Below are positions 9,017-19,485 of a DNA stretch of 64,000 nucleotides, piece after piece. The stretch spans positions 10,788,001-10,852,000 of the forward strand of contig NC_064443.1 in assembly GCF_023343835.1 (NCBI RefSeq). The letters run 5' to 3'. The DNA comes from Lagopus muta. Taxonomy: Eukaryota > Chordata > Aves > Galliformes > Phasianidae. How positions within the stretch are numbered: position 1 is the stretch's first letter; each line of letters starts with the position of its first letter. The notes beneath the pieces were generated by a model. It saw only the letters and a program-made list of their open reading frames with translations, did no database searches and was not told the origin of the DNA. The translations under genes were made by a program, and so were the position numbers.

Positions 9017-12000
9017 ACGATCCCCGGCACTCCCTTCAGCCCCAAACTATTCTCTGGATGGAAGCAATGGTTCGTTTGTAGAGCCCACAGCTTGGACAGC
9101 GCACCGACCGCTCTCGCAGTGACACACAGCGCTGCAGGGCAGTCTCGCATTTCTCCCTGCCTTTGGAAGGCACCCAGCACACATTAGGCAGCACCACAAT
9201 ATAAATAATAACAACCACAGTCCCCATCACAGCCACGGGACAGGCGTTTTCCTCAGCCTTCCTCCTGTGCTGTGAGCTGCAAGGCCAGACAGTAGCCTGC
9301 TCCAGCTGAGCGCTCATTTAAGAGTCAACCGAAGGGCAAAATCCCATGGCTACAGCACACATCACACAGAGTTGATGTCAGCACCGCTCAATAACTCTCC
9401 ATCCCTTCCCTTTGATTCTTTTCCTGCAGGTAGTACCCCTAAAGATAGGACTGCCACTGTCCAGAGGACAATTGCTACCTGAACTGGGACTCAGGGCACC
9501 ATCTGAAGCCAGAGCTTCTCTCATTCACACCAAGAGGAACAGAACAGCCAGCAGAGAACCTGCAGGGACATCAAGAAAGATCATGCCCAGGGTGCGGGTG
9601 CCTGGCTCTGCTGCAATCATTGCACAGTTGGAAGGTGGCTCTGCAGCACTGTGAAGCCCCTTTGGCCCCATCAGCTTGGACAGATGTTCCTTGCTCTCTC
9701 ATTTCTCTCTGTAAAGGGGCTGTTTTCCTGTGGTAAGCAGTTTTCCAGAGTGCTCTTCATGCTAGGAAAGAAAGTAAGAGTGGTAGCTGGTCTTGGCAGG
9801 GGAGGAGGGGAAGAGTGAGAACACACAGACACCTCCATTGACTGCCAAGTACATCTCTGCTGGGTGTAGGGCTGGGGAGTGCTAATACACATTGTCTCCT
9901 GGTTATTTTTCACTCTTTTGTTTTAACGCTTGAGCAGGAAAATTCATTTAGGTTTGGGGACGTGCAGACGTCCCTCTGCAGGTCCTGAGTGGCTCCGTCA
10001 GGTGTTCAGTATGCCACATCTGTCCAACTGAATTACTCCAGCATGTGTTCTCAAACTGGAAGCAGAGCAGGGAGCTCTGCATGTTTTTTTTGACACTAAT
10101 TCCTACTGCAGAGTGTCTGCAGATTTATAGAGCTGTTGCTATACTATAGCAATAGTATTGGCCACAAAACAATACTGGCTATAGGACACGCTTACAGTGA
10201 TACCTAATAGCTTCAAGCCAGAAAAAACGTTCCCAGGAATGTCAGTAGAATCTCATTTCCTAGTTGGAAGGTGTTGAATGACTTACAGCTTCTGACATTG
10301 GTGCCAGCAGATAATTCCTAAAAACTCAGGTTTTCAAAGCACTGCGCAGACATCATTCCTCCCCCACCCCCTGCCAAGATGGAGAACTGGACTTATTTTC
10401 AGTGTGAAGAAGATGGTCTTCAAAAGGAAAAGGTGCAGAAACACAAACTGATTTTCTCCATGACACCGGAACGACGCCTTACCAAAATACAAAGAGCACA
10501 ACTGCAATGAAGACATGTTCTGAAGCCCATCCCTGCCCCCAGATCACCGTGGGAAGGTCAGAGCACACCTGATCAGCCCCACAGGCTGCACATTGCTGGC
10601 CTTGTTAACCCTTTGAGGTACAGCTGTAAGAGGCCCTGCCCACGAAGCTTTTGCTTCTCCCATCAAGGCTTTGCAATTTTCATTTGTAGATGTGGTTGGA
10701 AGGCAGATGCATCACTAAACAACAAAGTAGCTGTGTTGTGAGGGGTGAGTGGTGCTGAGAATTTCCTATTTTATTTCCTATGTTTTATTTATTTTTTTAG
10801 AAAAGCAGCTACATATTATGTGTTTTGAGGAAAGGTGTTGCAGAGCCTTATAGCTGGCTGTATATCTCTAATAAGCAGAAGACCAGCTGCCTAGGAACTG
10901 GGAAGAAACTGATGGTTGTGGTGAGGCCTTTAGAAATTGTCTCTTACCATGGAAGCCTGCAGCAGCTTTCTTCTTCTGCAGTGCTAAAGGTGCTGCAGCC
11001 TGAGGCTCAGGTCTGAGTTCATTGCTTTTTGTATTTTCTTGTGTTCTGGGCACTCCAGCACTGCAAGTGCAGTCAGAGGGGAGCTGGTAGGGTATAGTAA
11101 AGGGAGAGCTGACCTTATGGTGTGGGTGAGCTGGGTTTTGGGGTTGTTTGTTTGCTTGTTTCTGGGCTTGGGATTTGAGGGTGAGTACCTTGAAGACACT
11201 TCTCATTTATTTACATCTGCTCCTGAATACTGAAATGTATCCACAGGTCACTCTTCATCTCAGTGGGAGCAATATTACACCAGATTTGCAGATCTCAGCC
11301 TTCTTGGTTGCTTCACACGAGCTCTGTGATGTAGCTTTGTTTTCTCTGAAGTGAGGAGGTACCAGCTTGGACAGCAGATCAGGGAAAGTTGTTTTGGTTT
11401 GCTTTTCCTTGTTTAGACCCTTCTTATTCTTTTTGTTGCTCTGAAAGACTCTGTGGCAGATGTTACTGTTCATCTCCAGCTTATTAATATTCCTATACCA
11501 TTCAGTAACACGTTCCTGCTGCTGCAGTGCTGCCTGACAGCTTCCACTTGCAGTACGCCGAGCCAAGATGCGTACAAGTCCTGTCTGGCTCTGCTCCTTC
11601 CTTATGGCCTGATTCAGATGGAGGAGGAGAGAGGAATAATTATGCCAAGACAATGTGTTTGGCAAGAGACTGCTGTCTTCCTCCCATAACAACTACATGA
11701 AGTGTTTGTAAGTGAGCAGGAGTATTTTTTTCCTATTCAGGCATCTTCCTTTCTCTGGATCCTTTTCTGCAGAGGGGATTAAGCAGAGTGTGTTTTTCTG
11801 CTTCTCATCAGGAGCACCAAAGCTAGGGCTGGTGTTTCCAAAACCATGGGGGTGTTTTTGCAGGGCAGAATGCTGGCTTCAGAAGACCTGACAAAGCACA
11901 GCCAGCTGAGTTGGCTATCCACCTTATGCCAGGCAGAATAGAAATAGCTAAAGCATCTGGATGTTTTTCAGAAGTGCCATCCTTCTGAGTGACAGCTTGG

Positions 12001-12890
12001 AGCTGAATCCAGCACGAGAGTTGAGGGGGAAGAGGATCAGAGCTGTACTGGGTGTAGGGGGGAAGCAAAGCCAAAGGGAACGGTTCTGCTGGTGCAGGAA
12101 GTGAGCTGGGAGGGAAAGCAGAAGTGCAGGAAGACTTTTCTGGGCCTAAACTGCTGGTGTGGAACCTGCATCAGAGCCTGCTCTGTGCACTCAGTGCTGG
12201 GCAGCTGGCGTTCTAATTCTGGAACACTTCTCAGGTTTTCTTGCTTTCCCGAGTTTCTCAGGGGAGGCACACAGGCATCTATTAACCCTGGGACAACTGC
12301 CGCTTGCCAGTCCCAGCTGTGCATCTCATTAGCAGAAACTGCCAGACTGCTGACCCTTTGGGCTGAGGAAATACTCGTGTTCTGATGACATGATCCCACC
12401 TCCCAGCACCCAGCCAGTCGAGAAATGGAAACATCGCTGCGGCTGAGGCTGTGCGGACACGGATCCGTTTGTTTGGCTTTCCTAACTCCTGGGCAGAGCT
12501 GCCTGGGCCAGCCGGTGGTTCAGATGAGCCCCAAAGAGGGAGAAGGACCTTGAGGGTTGACTTCCTTCCAAGCTGACCAGTCGGTTCCAAGAAACAGAAA
12601 CTTTCCATGCTGTATAAAGCAACTGGCCCTCTGCTTGTTTACAGGCTCTCGTGTAACTCCACACATTGCACTTTACAGGATGTAAATCAAGAATACATAG
12701 CAGGCTTTCATCTCTGGGATTGTTGGGTAGCACTGCCACGTGGACCTGAACAGGGAACACCTATTGTGTTCAGTAGGAAGGGGGGTAGGGAAGTGAAGAG
12801 AATAAGGCAGAATTAGGGCTGCTTTAAAGCAGAGGTTATTAGGTGAATTTGTTTGCATGTTTTAGGCTTATGATATCTGTGAGTAGGTCT
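9017..12890. other. Unassigned noncoding DNA with small GC-rich patches
   Basis: No exon is recognised in 3.9 kb. About 9090-9335 holds roughly ten CpGs, more than the surrounding DNA, and 12418-12467 holds another small CpG cluster. A 145-codon open frame on the minus strand (11255-11692) has a 78-codon frame opposite it and no recognisable domain. A pyrimidine run ending in TCCTGCAGGT at about 9420-9431 resembles a splice acceptor, but the 80-codon frame after it (to 9654) is not recognisable. Confidence 0.5.
10136..10152. repeat. 17-bp odd palindrome
   Basis: TTGCTATA, a central C, then TATAGCAA: a perfect inverted repeat with a single-base centre. A second partial copy (GCAATAGTATTGG) follows. 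Confidence 0.8.
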
Positions 12891-13112
12891 TAGAATCATA
12901 GAATAGAATCATTAAAGTTGGAAAAGACCTCTAAGATCACCTAATCCAACTATCCACCTACCCCCAAGATTGCCCACTAATCACATCCCTCAGTGCTGAT
13001 CTCCACATTTCTTAACACCTCCAGGGATGGTGACTCCCCCACTTCCTTGGGCAGCCTGTGCCAATGTCTCACCATGCTTTTGGAGAAGCTTTTCCTAATA
13101 TCCAACCTGCGT
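12891..13112 (-). mobile_element. CR1 LINE, 5'-truncated 3' end
   Basis: The left edge is AGAATCATAGAATAGAATCA, the reverse-complemented CR1 terminal repeat, followed by AAGTTGGAAAAGACCTCTAA. Minus-strand translation gives RRLDIRKSFSKSMVRHWHRL and then PKEVGESPSLEVL, nearly continuous with the CR1 ORF2 C-terminus. Truncation is sharp near 13112, about 220 bp from the 3' end. It resembles the 5281 copy more closely than the 1622 copy. Confidence 0.93.
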
Positions 13113-16100
13113 GTCTGCTTTTCCGTGTGTTGGATGACACTGCAGTGGTCGTTGACATAGTTACTGTATGTATGGATATGTACATACAAATGGGAATGAA
13201 TGGAGGGGATGAAGAAGAGTGGTAGAAATGGGAAGAGGGAGTGAAGACTGGCTGTAAATAAATAAATGGAGGAAAAAAAAAAAGAATTCTAGGAGAGATG
13301 AAGAGAGCTTGTTACTTCAAATGCTGTAGCTTCAAGTCTGCTGAATTTTGCTGGGGGAAAAGTTGCTGCTGAACCCCATGATCAAAAAGGTGTTTTGTCT
13401 CTGCAAATGGCATCAGATTATTATTTTTTTTCATTTATGAATAACCACATTAAAATGAACATACCATTCAGTCTGAGAGAATTTCTTAAGGCAGGCTGAT
13501 ACTTGAGGGGTGGAGATCCAAGTAAACGCTATTGATAAGGAGAATTCTGCCAGAATTGAAGGTGACAGATCCTTTTGGAAGGTGGTGGCTGCTGGATCTC
13601 TGATGTCTCTGAACAACTAACTCCTTTCTCCTCATGTAAAGCAGGAGGGAAGGCTGCTTGCCCTTGAGGCTGTTGCTCACTGCAGGCTGGATAGCTTTGG
13701 ATGTAAAATCAAACCCAGTGGGTTTGGCCACTGAGCAACATTGATTCAACGTCTCCTTGTGCAAGCAACAAAGTTGGCAGTGGGTACCTAGTGCCTCTCT
13801 CACCATCTCACAGTCTCCATGGATTGGGGTGGGAGGAATTAGATGTCAGCACTCTTTGACAGCTGTTTAATAGCCTGCAGAAATAGAAATATTGGGCATG
13901 GTCCAGTTTCTGCGAGGTCATCTGTCAGCAATGCAGATCTTTCCATCATGACTGATGCTAATTGTCACCCCTATTGGCAGTCTCAGCAGGATGGCCAGGA
14001 ATGAGGGAAACCTTGATGGCTAAACCTCAGGTGAGCTGGCAAAGCAGTGTGATATAAGGGTAGAGTTGCTTCCTTTGCTGTAGTTATTTCTGTAGAAGGT
14101 AGGCTGCTGTGTTGCTAATCTTGTTTCTTAGGTATGTCCTGTCTGATAGACTGCAAGGTGTTGATAGGCATCTTGGTTCAATTCTGGGTGCTGAAATAGT
14201 TAACATGCCTGGAGCAGAATAAATTTCATTCTCAGATCTCAGGATACAGGTGGAGGCTCTTAAGAGAATCTCTTGTTTTGTGGAGCAGTGAAGTTTGATT
14301 GCAGGTGTTAAACAGGTGACTGCGTTCAGTTCAGCTTGTTGGGAATGGGTGATGAGGAAGGTGAGCAGGGCTTCCAACTCAGCCATCTCCACCATGGCCT
14401 GATAGAACATTTCCTTCTTTGCAAAGAATAGTATGATGTGGGTTTAGTGGGTTAGATGCTTAATTTACATGTGGACTTACCAGGACCCACAGTCAAACTG
14501 GGTGAATCAATACGCACCACTGAATGAATTTAAACTGTTTAATTAACTGTGTGTAGCAGATGGTGCATGTGGTCTGTTCAGACCTTTGGTGCAGGGGGTT
14601 CTATCACAGAGAACTGCAAAGTTGTGAGGTTAGGAAGCTGTTGATTTGGCCATTAATTGTAATATCACTGCAAGAGGGAAAAACAACGTATGGGCAAAAC
14701 CTTGTGTTTGTTGCATACGGAATGACACCATTTTTATTGGAAAGAGATGCTTTCAAGAGTTTGACATGAAAGATCACTTTCTGCTTCTATTTGCATGAAA
14801 ATCTTTATAAGATCCAAAACTTCAATCCCCTACAGTTTTCCTGTTGTGACTAACATCATTAAAGCTGGGTGTGTTTTGCATTCCTAGGCAGATGGGGACA
14901 AAAGTTTGTAGAGAAGGGAGGACAATTTACATGCAATTATTTGCAGGAGACCTAGAATCTAGCTTTTCCTGTCAGTGCATCACTTTCAGTTGGAGACATG
15001 TTGAAGGCTAGTTTTACTTCAAGTGCAACTTTTCTCCTATCTATTGGCTGGAATAAAAGTGCTGTGCTGAAATACTTATGGGCCTTGAAAATAAATACCT
15101 GGTGCTCTTGTTCAAACCACACTTAACATGGCTGATTTTGTACTTCCAAGCTCCAATAATATTTTACCTCCCTTCAGGAATATAACCCATCTGCTTTTTT
15201 TAAAACCAGGTACTTACGAGCAACCTTACAGTCATAAAACTCAGTGTGCAGCAACCATTATTGAGCAAAATGCTGTGTGCTCTAGAATAACTCTGCCATA
15301 AAAACCCAGTTCATCTGGAAAGTGTCTGTGTGGTGATGAAGTGCAAACACCTTAGGAAGGAAGCAAATAAGTTTTTGGTTTTGGCCATAAAGAAACTATT
15401 AGAAACAGGAATACCTTTTAAAATAATTTTAATATGTTTTGGTGATGCTTGAAAAATGCCATAAAAGCTGGAGTAGTGTGGGGAAAGCTCACTGAAATAT
15501 TGTCCTTCGGAGACTTTTTAAAGTCATCTGCCCTCCTGTGCCCTGCTCTTCAGATGTTCTGTGAAGGTGCTGTACCCTCTCCATGGTGTTAGCTCGAGGG
15601 ACTCCAATGTTATAAGACTCTGAATCCAGTGCACTTGACTTAAGCCCTCTAAAATCACCATTGGCCAGAAGCACACAGTGCAGTGGGATTCGGTAGGCAT
15701 GACGTCATGGAAGCAAAATCTACCCTGACCCAAATTGCAAATATGGAATACAGTGTGGCCATGTGTCAGTGGTCTTAATTATTTGCGCTGGAAACTTCTC
15801 ACACAGTGCAGTTCTGTTCCTCAGCATACATAACATCTTAAACCTCAGCTCTATGCTAATTTTGATGTCAGTTGTTCTACTCTATAGTAGTAGAGATGCC
15901 AAAATCTTAAGCAGCAGAATATCCTAGTGTTCCCATCAAATGTGGTTTGTAACTTGTGGTCCATTTCAAGCAACGAGATCTGTGTTTCACAAAATAGGGA
16001 CCAAAGAAGAGAGATGTGCTGTCTGTCACTGACAACATGCTGTCAGATGCTTCCTGGCTCTTGATGCAAGTCCGTGTCAAAACAGTAAATATTCCTGCAA

Positions 16101-16245
16101 GAGGGAGAAGGAAGCACAGAAAAGAACAAGAAGTGAGGGTGGGGGAAGGTCCTGTCCGTGTTTCTCTTTCAACGTGAGATAGTGGCACTGCCCACGAGCA
16201 ACAATTTTGGCAGAAGCATCTGGGAGGTCTGTGCATAGCCTATCG
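13113..16245. other. Unassigned noncoding DNA
   Basis: No exon, transposon or RNA gene is recognised in about 3.1 kb. Open frames reach 109 codons (minus, 15907-16236) and have no recognisable domains. The sequence is of average composition with few CpGs. Confidence 0.55.
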
Positions 16246-16531
16246 TAGCATAGAATCATAAAGGTTGGAAAAGGCCACTAAGATCATGGAGTCCAGCCAT
16301 CATCCCACCTGCACCGTGCCTTCTGACCACATCCCTCAGTGCCACATCTCCGCAGCTCCTGAACATCCCCAGGGATGCTGACTCCACCACTCCCTGGGCA
16401 GCTGTTGCCAATGCCTCACTACTTTCTAATTCTTCCTGATATCCAGCCTGAACCTCCCCTGGTGCAACTTAAAGCCATTACCTCTGGTCCTGTTGCTAGT
16501 TAGCTGTGAAAAGAGGCCAACCCCCACCTCC
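16246..16531 (-). mobile_element. CR1 LINE, 5'-truncated 3' end
   Basis: It starts with TAGCATAGAATCATAAAGG, then TTGGAAAAGGCCACTAAGAT, CACATCTCCGCAGCTCCTGA and CTGGTGCAACTTAAAGCCAT, in the order expected for a reverse-complemented CR1 tail. It ends near GAGGCCAACCCCCACCTC, which corresponds to the GGTGGGGGT stretch in the element's sense strand. It is closest in wording to the copy at 2107. Several small indels remove any reading frame. Confidence 0.92.
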
Positions 16532-16843
16532 GAGTTCATTGCAGCTTTCTGTAATTTCATCTCCTTCTTTGCCAGTAAAGTTCTGCCATGGAGGTGAAGC
16601 TGACATTGCTGTTCTAGAGCAGCTTCAGCACCAGCTGAGACCTGGAGCCCTGGGGAGCCTGGGACTGCAGTGGTGGAAGGGCAGAGTCACTTCATTAGCT
16701 GGACTGGGGGTACTGAGATGAAGCCCCTCATATGTCTGAGCTGAATTATGAGCTTTGTGCTTTCTGGGCTGCTGATGCTGCTGAAGGCAGTGGGCTCCAA
16801 CAGTCATATCAAGTGTAAAACTCCGTTTTTAAGAAAAACTTTG
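16532..16843. other. Spacer between two CR1 tails
   Basis: About 310 bp with no recognised element. It contains the word GTTCTAGAGCAGCTTCAG and a GC-rich run with no coding signal. Confidence 0.5.
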
Positions 16844-16932
16844 AATATCATAGAGTGGCTTGGGTTGCAGGGGACCCTAAAGATATTCCAGTTCCAGCCC
16901 CCTGCAATAGGCAGATTTGCCAACCACTAGCT
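16844..16932 (-). mobile_element. Short CR1 tail, second subfamily
   Basis: AATATCATAGAGTGGCTTGG, GTTGCAGGGGACCCTAAAGA and CCAGCCCCCTGCAATAGGCA match a reverse-complemented CR1 end of the type that has GGGTTGGAAGGGACC and CCCCCTGCCATGGGCAG. This differs from the type at 16246. Only about 90 bp remain. Confidence 0.75.
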
Positions 16933-17490
16933 GATCATTCTAAGAACAAAGCAAGGAAAGCTGCCAGTGATGGGGAAACAGCTGATCCCAGGTTAAGATA
17001 CACTGATCTTCCAGGAAGAGCTTAAAACTGTGTACTGTGGAGCTCTTGTGTTGACGTGACTCAGGAAAGATGCTTTGAAAGGAACAGGGAGAGCAGGGAG
17101 GCAACACAAAGCTGGCTGGCTGTTATTTTTGGCTCTTGCTAACAAAGCTGAGATCCATGCTGGAGCCACGTGTGGACTGTTCTCCTCCCTCCTGCCCACC
17201 ATGTGTCACAACAGGCAATTTACTGCAGGGGTGACCCGGGCTGGACACTCACAGCAGCAGGAACCCGCTACCTGATCATCCTGCTGCAGTGACTGCTCCT
17301 TCCTTGAGGCTGGCTCACACCTCTGCTGGCAGACTTATGGAGAAGGCAAACCTTGGCTCTTGGGGAAAATTGCTGCTTTTCTTTCCTAGATCTTTTTTTC
17401 TTTAACCTGGCTACTGCGTGTCTGGACCAGTTGCCATCACTGGGTCTGCAATCCCGACCCTCTGACCAGTGGGATGGTTAATTAAATCTA

Positions 17491-17540
17491 TCAAATGCCT
17501 TAAATGGCATTCAAATGCCTTTAATGGCCTTTAAAAGGCC
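17491..17540. repeat. 20-bp tandem repeat plus palindrome
   Basis: Two 20-bp units begin TCAAATGCCT at 17491 and 17511, with TAAATGGCAT and TTAATGGCCT as second halves. The array runs into GGCCTTTAAAAGGCC (17526-17540), which is almost perfectly self-complementary. It looks like local slippage around a self-complementary core. Confidence 0.8.
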
Positions 17541-17727
17541 ATCTTATCTAGCCTGTAGTCACAGGGCACGCAGCCATGTGTGGTAGGGATGACTCTGCTT
17601 TCAGGCTGAATTATAACCACATTATATGCCACGCAATTCTTTCTGAAATCAAGTCAAGTTTGAGTCTTTAAGTTGGAAGGGAATGAATAGACCACATCTT
17701 TGGGGAGTCTGGGCCAGCCAATGGCTC

Positions 17728-17810
17728 AGAAAACAAAACAATTAAAAACAAAACAGCAACCCAACATACCAAAAACACGCAAAACACAGCCAAGGAACTC
17801 CAAACCAACA
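17728..17810. repeat. A/C-rich low-complexity stretch
   Basis: About 83 bp almost devoid of G and T on the plus strand, including AAAACAAAACAATTAAAAAC. Strong strand asymmetry and no clear repeat unit. Confidence 0.75.
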
Positions 17811-18308
17811 GTGCTTTGTGTACAAAGACTGCAAAGATAATTTGAAGTGACTTGTTTAAAATCCCTTCATGGCACGGGCAGCTAAGAGCCATTGGGTATT
17901 TTGTTTACTTGTCTATATAATGTGATTCTGTGCAGTCCTAGCACTGCTTGCTGCTGCTTGTTTAAACGTGCCTCGGAGGAGAGGCAGTGTGAAAACACTC
18001 TTTGAATCAATAAAAATAGTTGTAAGACTGAACAAACGCTCCAGATTAGAACAGTCCATGATCTTCAGGATCAAGATGTGATTTTTTTTTTAGCAGATTG
18101 TGGATCTCTGCACCTACTTTGATCAGAAAATATGCATGGCTGCGAAGGGGAAAAGGGAAAACTGACCTCTGCTCCCAGAGAGCGCAGGTGTAAGGCTACA
18201 GTGTGCTGCTCAGTGGGTTTGTTACCTAACAGAAGTATTCTTCTCTTTAAGGAAAGTTAGGTTTTGCAATTCTTAATGTAATTTTTTTGCAGACACATTC
18301 AAAGTGTT

Positions 18309-18333
18309 CTGTTTGTTTGTTTGTTTTTTCTTT
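18309..18333. repeat. (TTTG)n simple repeat
   Basis: Three to four TTTG units followed by T6CTTT. It has the same motif as the repeat at 6404, and both are short. Confidence 0.8.
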
Positions 18334-18902
18334 AGAACGTCTAGAAATTTTTCCACACACTGGGATACTTTCAGGTCGTTCAGTGTTTAAAACATTCAGG
18401 TTCATTCTGTGTTGTATTCATCATTTTCCTCATACTGAGGTTTGTGTGTAAAAGATGAAGTATACAAAGTAGGAGAAAACCAGGGGATGGATGAAATAAT
18501 CCCTGCAAACATGATGCTGTGTATCACACAGTGCTAGCCAGGCCCAGCCATTGATACAAAGCTTACAGTGCTAAATCCCAAAGCTGCAAAATTACTTTCA
18601 GTTTCTTCCTGCTGCCCTCCCAAGAAGGGTCTGAGTGCTGTATGCCATCGTGCCCACCTGGAGTGAGTGCAGACCAGGGCAAGTCTTCATGAGCAGCCTG
18701 AGCAAATAACGCTATGGGAAATGAAACAAAGAGCAAATGAGGAAAAATGTCATATCTGTATGCTTGTAGTGAATGGACAAAATGCAAAACCCAGTCAGTG
18801 TGATTTCTCCACACCTACCACCTTCTGGCTTTTTCCTAAAATAGGAGATACATAAATTCCCTGCGTGTAGAAAGCACCTTTTTATGAGAAGAACAGCTTG
18901 GT

Positions 18903-18928
18903 CATCTTCCAGTTGAAGCTGGAAGGTG
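18903..18928. repeat. 10-bp hairpin
   Basis: CATCTTCCAG (18903-18912) pairs with CTGGAAGGTG (18919-18928) across a 6-nt loop. The only non-Watson-Crick position could form a G:U pair in RNA. The stem is short for a microRNA precursor. Confidence 0.6.
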
Positions 18929-19442
18929 TCCAACCCAATCGGTGCATCTCCTGCCGAGTATAGCACTGCTACAATGCAGTGTGTTTTGGAAACAGCTCTT
19001 GATTAACAGTGCTCACTGGGGTGGAAGTGAAAATAATTAGAAAACATTTTAAAGCTCCCTTTGAATGTAATCTGTGGACAGTGATTTTACATGACCTGTC
19101 AGCTTCGGCAGCCTTGGAGATGACTCATCCAGGGATCAGTTCAAGGGTAGCAGTATCACACAGCACCTGGTACTGCTGCTGCTCAGGGGAGGTGATTGCT
19201 CGGCCTTTAGTTCCCATGTGCTTTCTTTCCCAGGAGCTGTAACTTGTCTTTTCAGTTTGTTTTAAACAAACACAAAGAAAGCACTTAGTGTTAGATCCTC
19301 AAGAGGTGGAAAAAAAATCTTATCTGCGCTGATTCATTTCAGCTACAGATGTTCTGCAACGCAGGGTTTGGGCTTTGCAAAAGCACTGGCCTGCTTCCAG
19401 TGGTGTTTCTGCACAGACTCGATGGTGCTAAGCATAGTGTCA

Positions 19443-19485
19443 GTGTGTGTACATGTATGTGTGCACACAAATGCATGCATGTACA
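19443..19485. repeat. Alternating purine-pyrimidine (TG/CA-type) tract
   Basis: Strict purine-pyrimidine alternation runs 27 bp (19443-19469) and, after a break, 15 bp more (19471-19485), including GTGTGTGT, GTGCACACA and ATGCATGCATGTACA. Such alternation favours Z-DNA. It is a decayed dinucleotide microsatellite. Confidence 0.8.

Larger units (their letters stand above)
16933..19442. other. Unassigned noncoding DNA
   Basis: No exon or transposon is recognised. It holds a 20-bp tandem repeat with a palindrome (17491-17540), an A/C-rich stretch (17728-17810), a TTTG repeat (18309-18333) and a 10-bp hairpin (18903-18928). Confidence 0.55.

Noticed and set aside
9412..9654. Frame after an acceptor-like TTTTCCTGCAGGT
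   Set aside because: The 80-codon product is unrecognisable and no matching donor or neighbouring exon is seen.
11255..11692. 145-codon minus frame, hydrophilic
   Set aside because: No family recognised, no splice or promoter context, and a 78-codon frame lies opposite.
17535..17600. Possible CR1 tail (GGCCATCTTATCTAGCCTG)
   Set aside because: Only one short word matches, and neither the terminal repeat nor downstream CR1 words follow.
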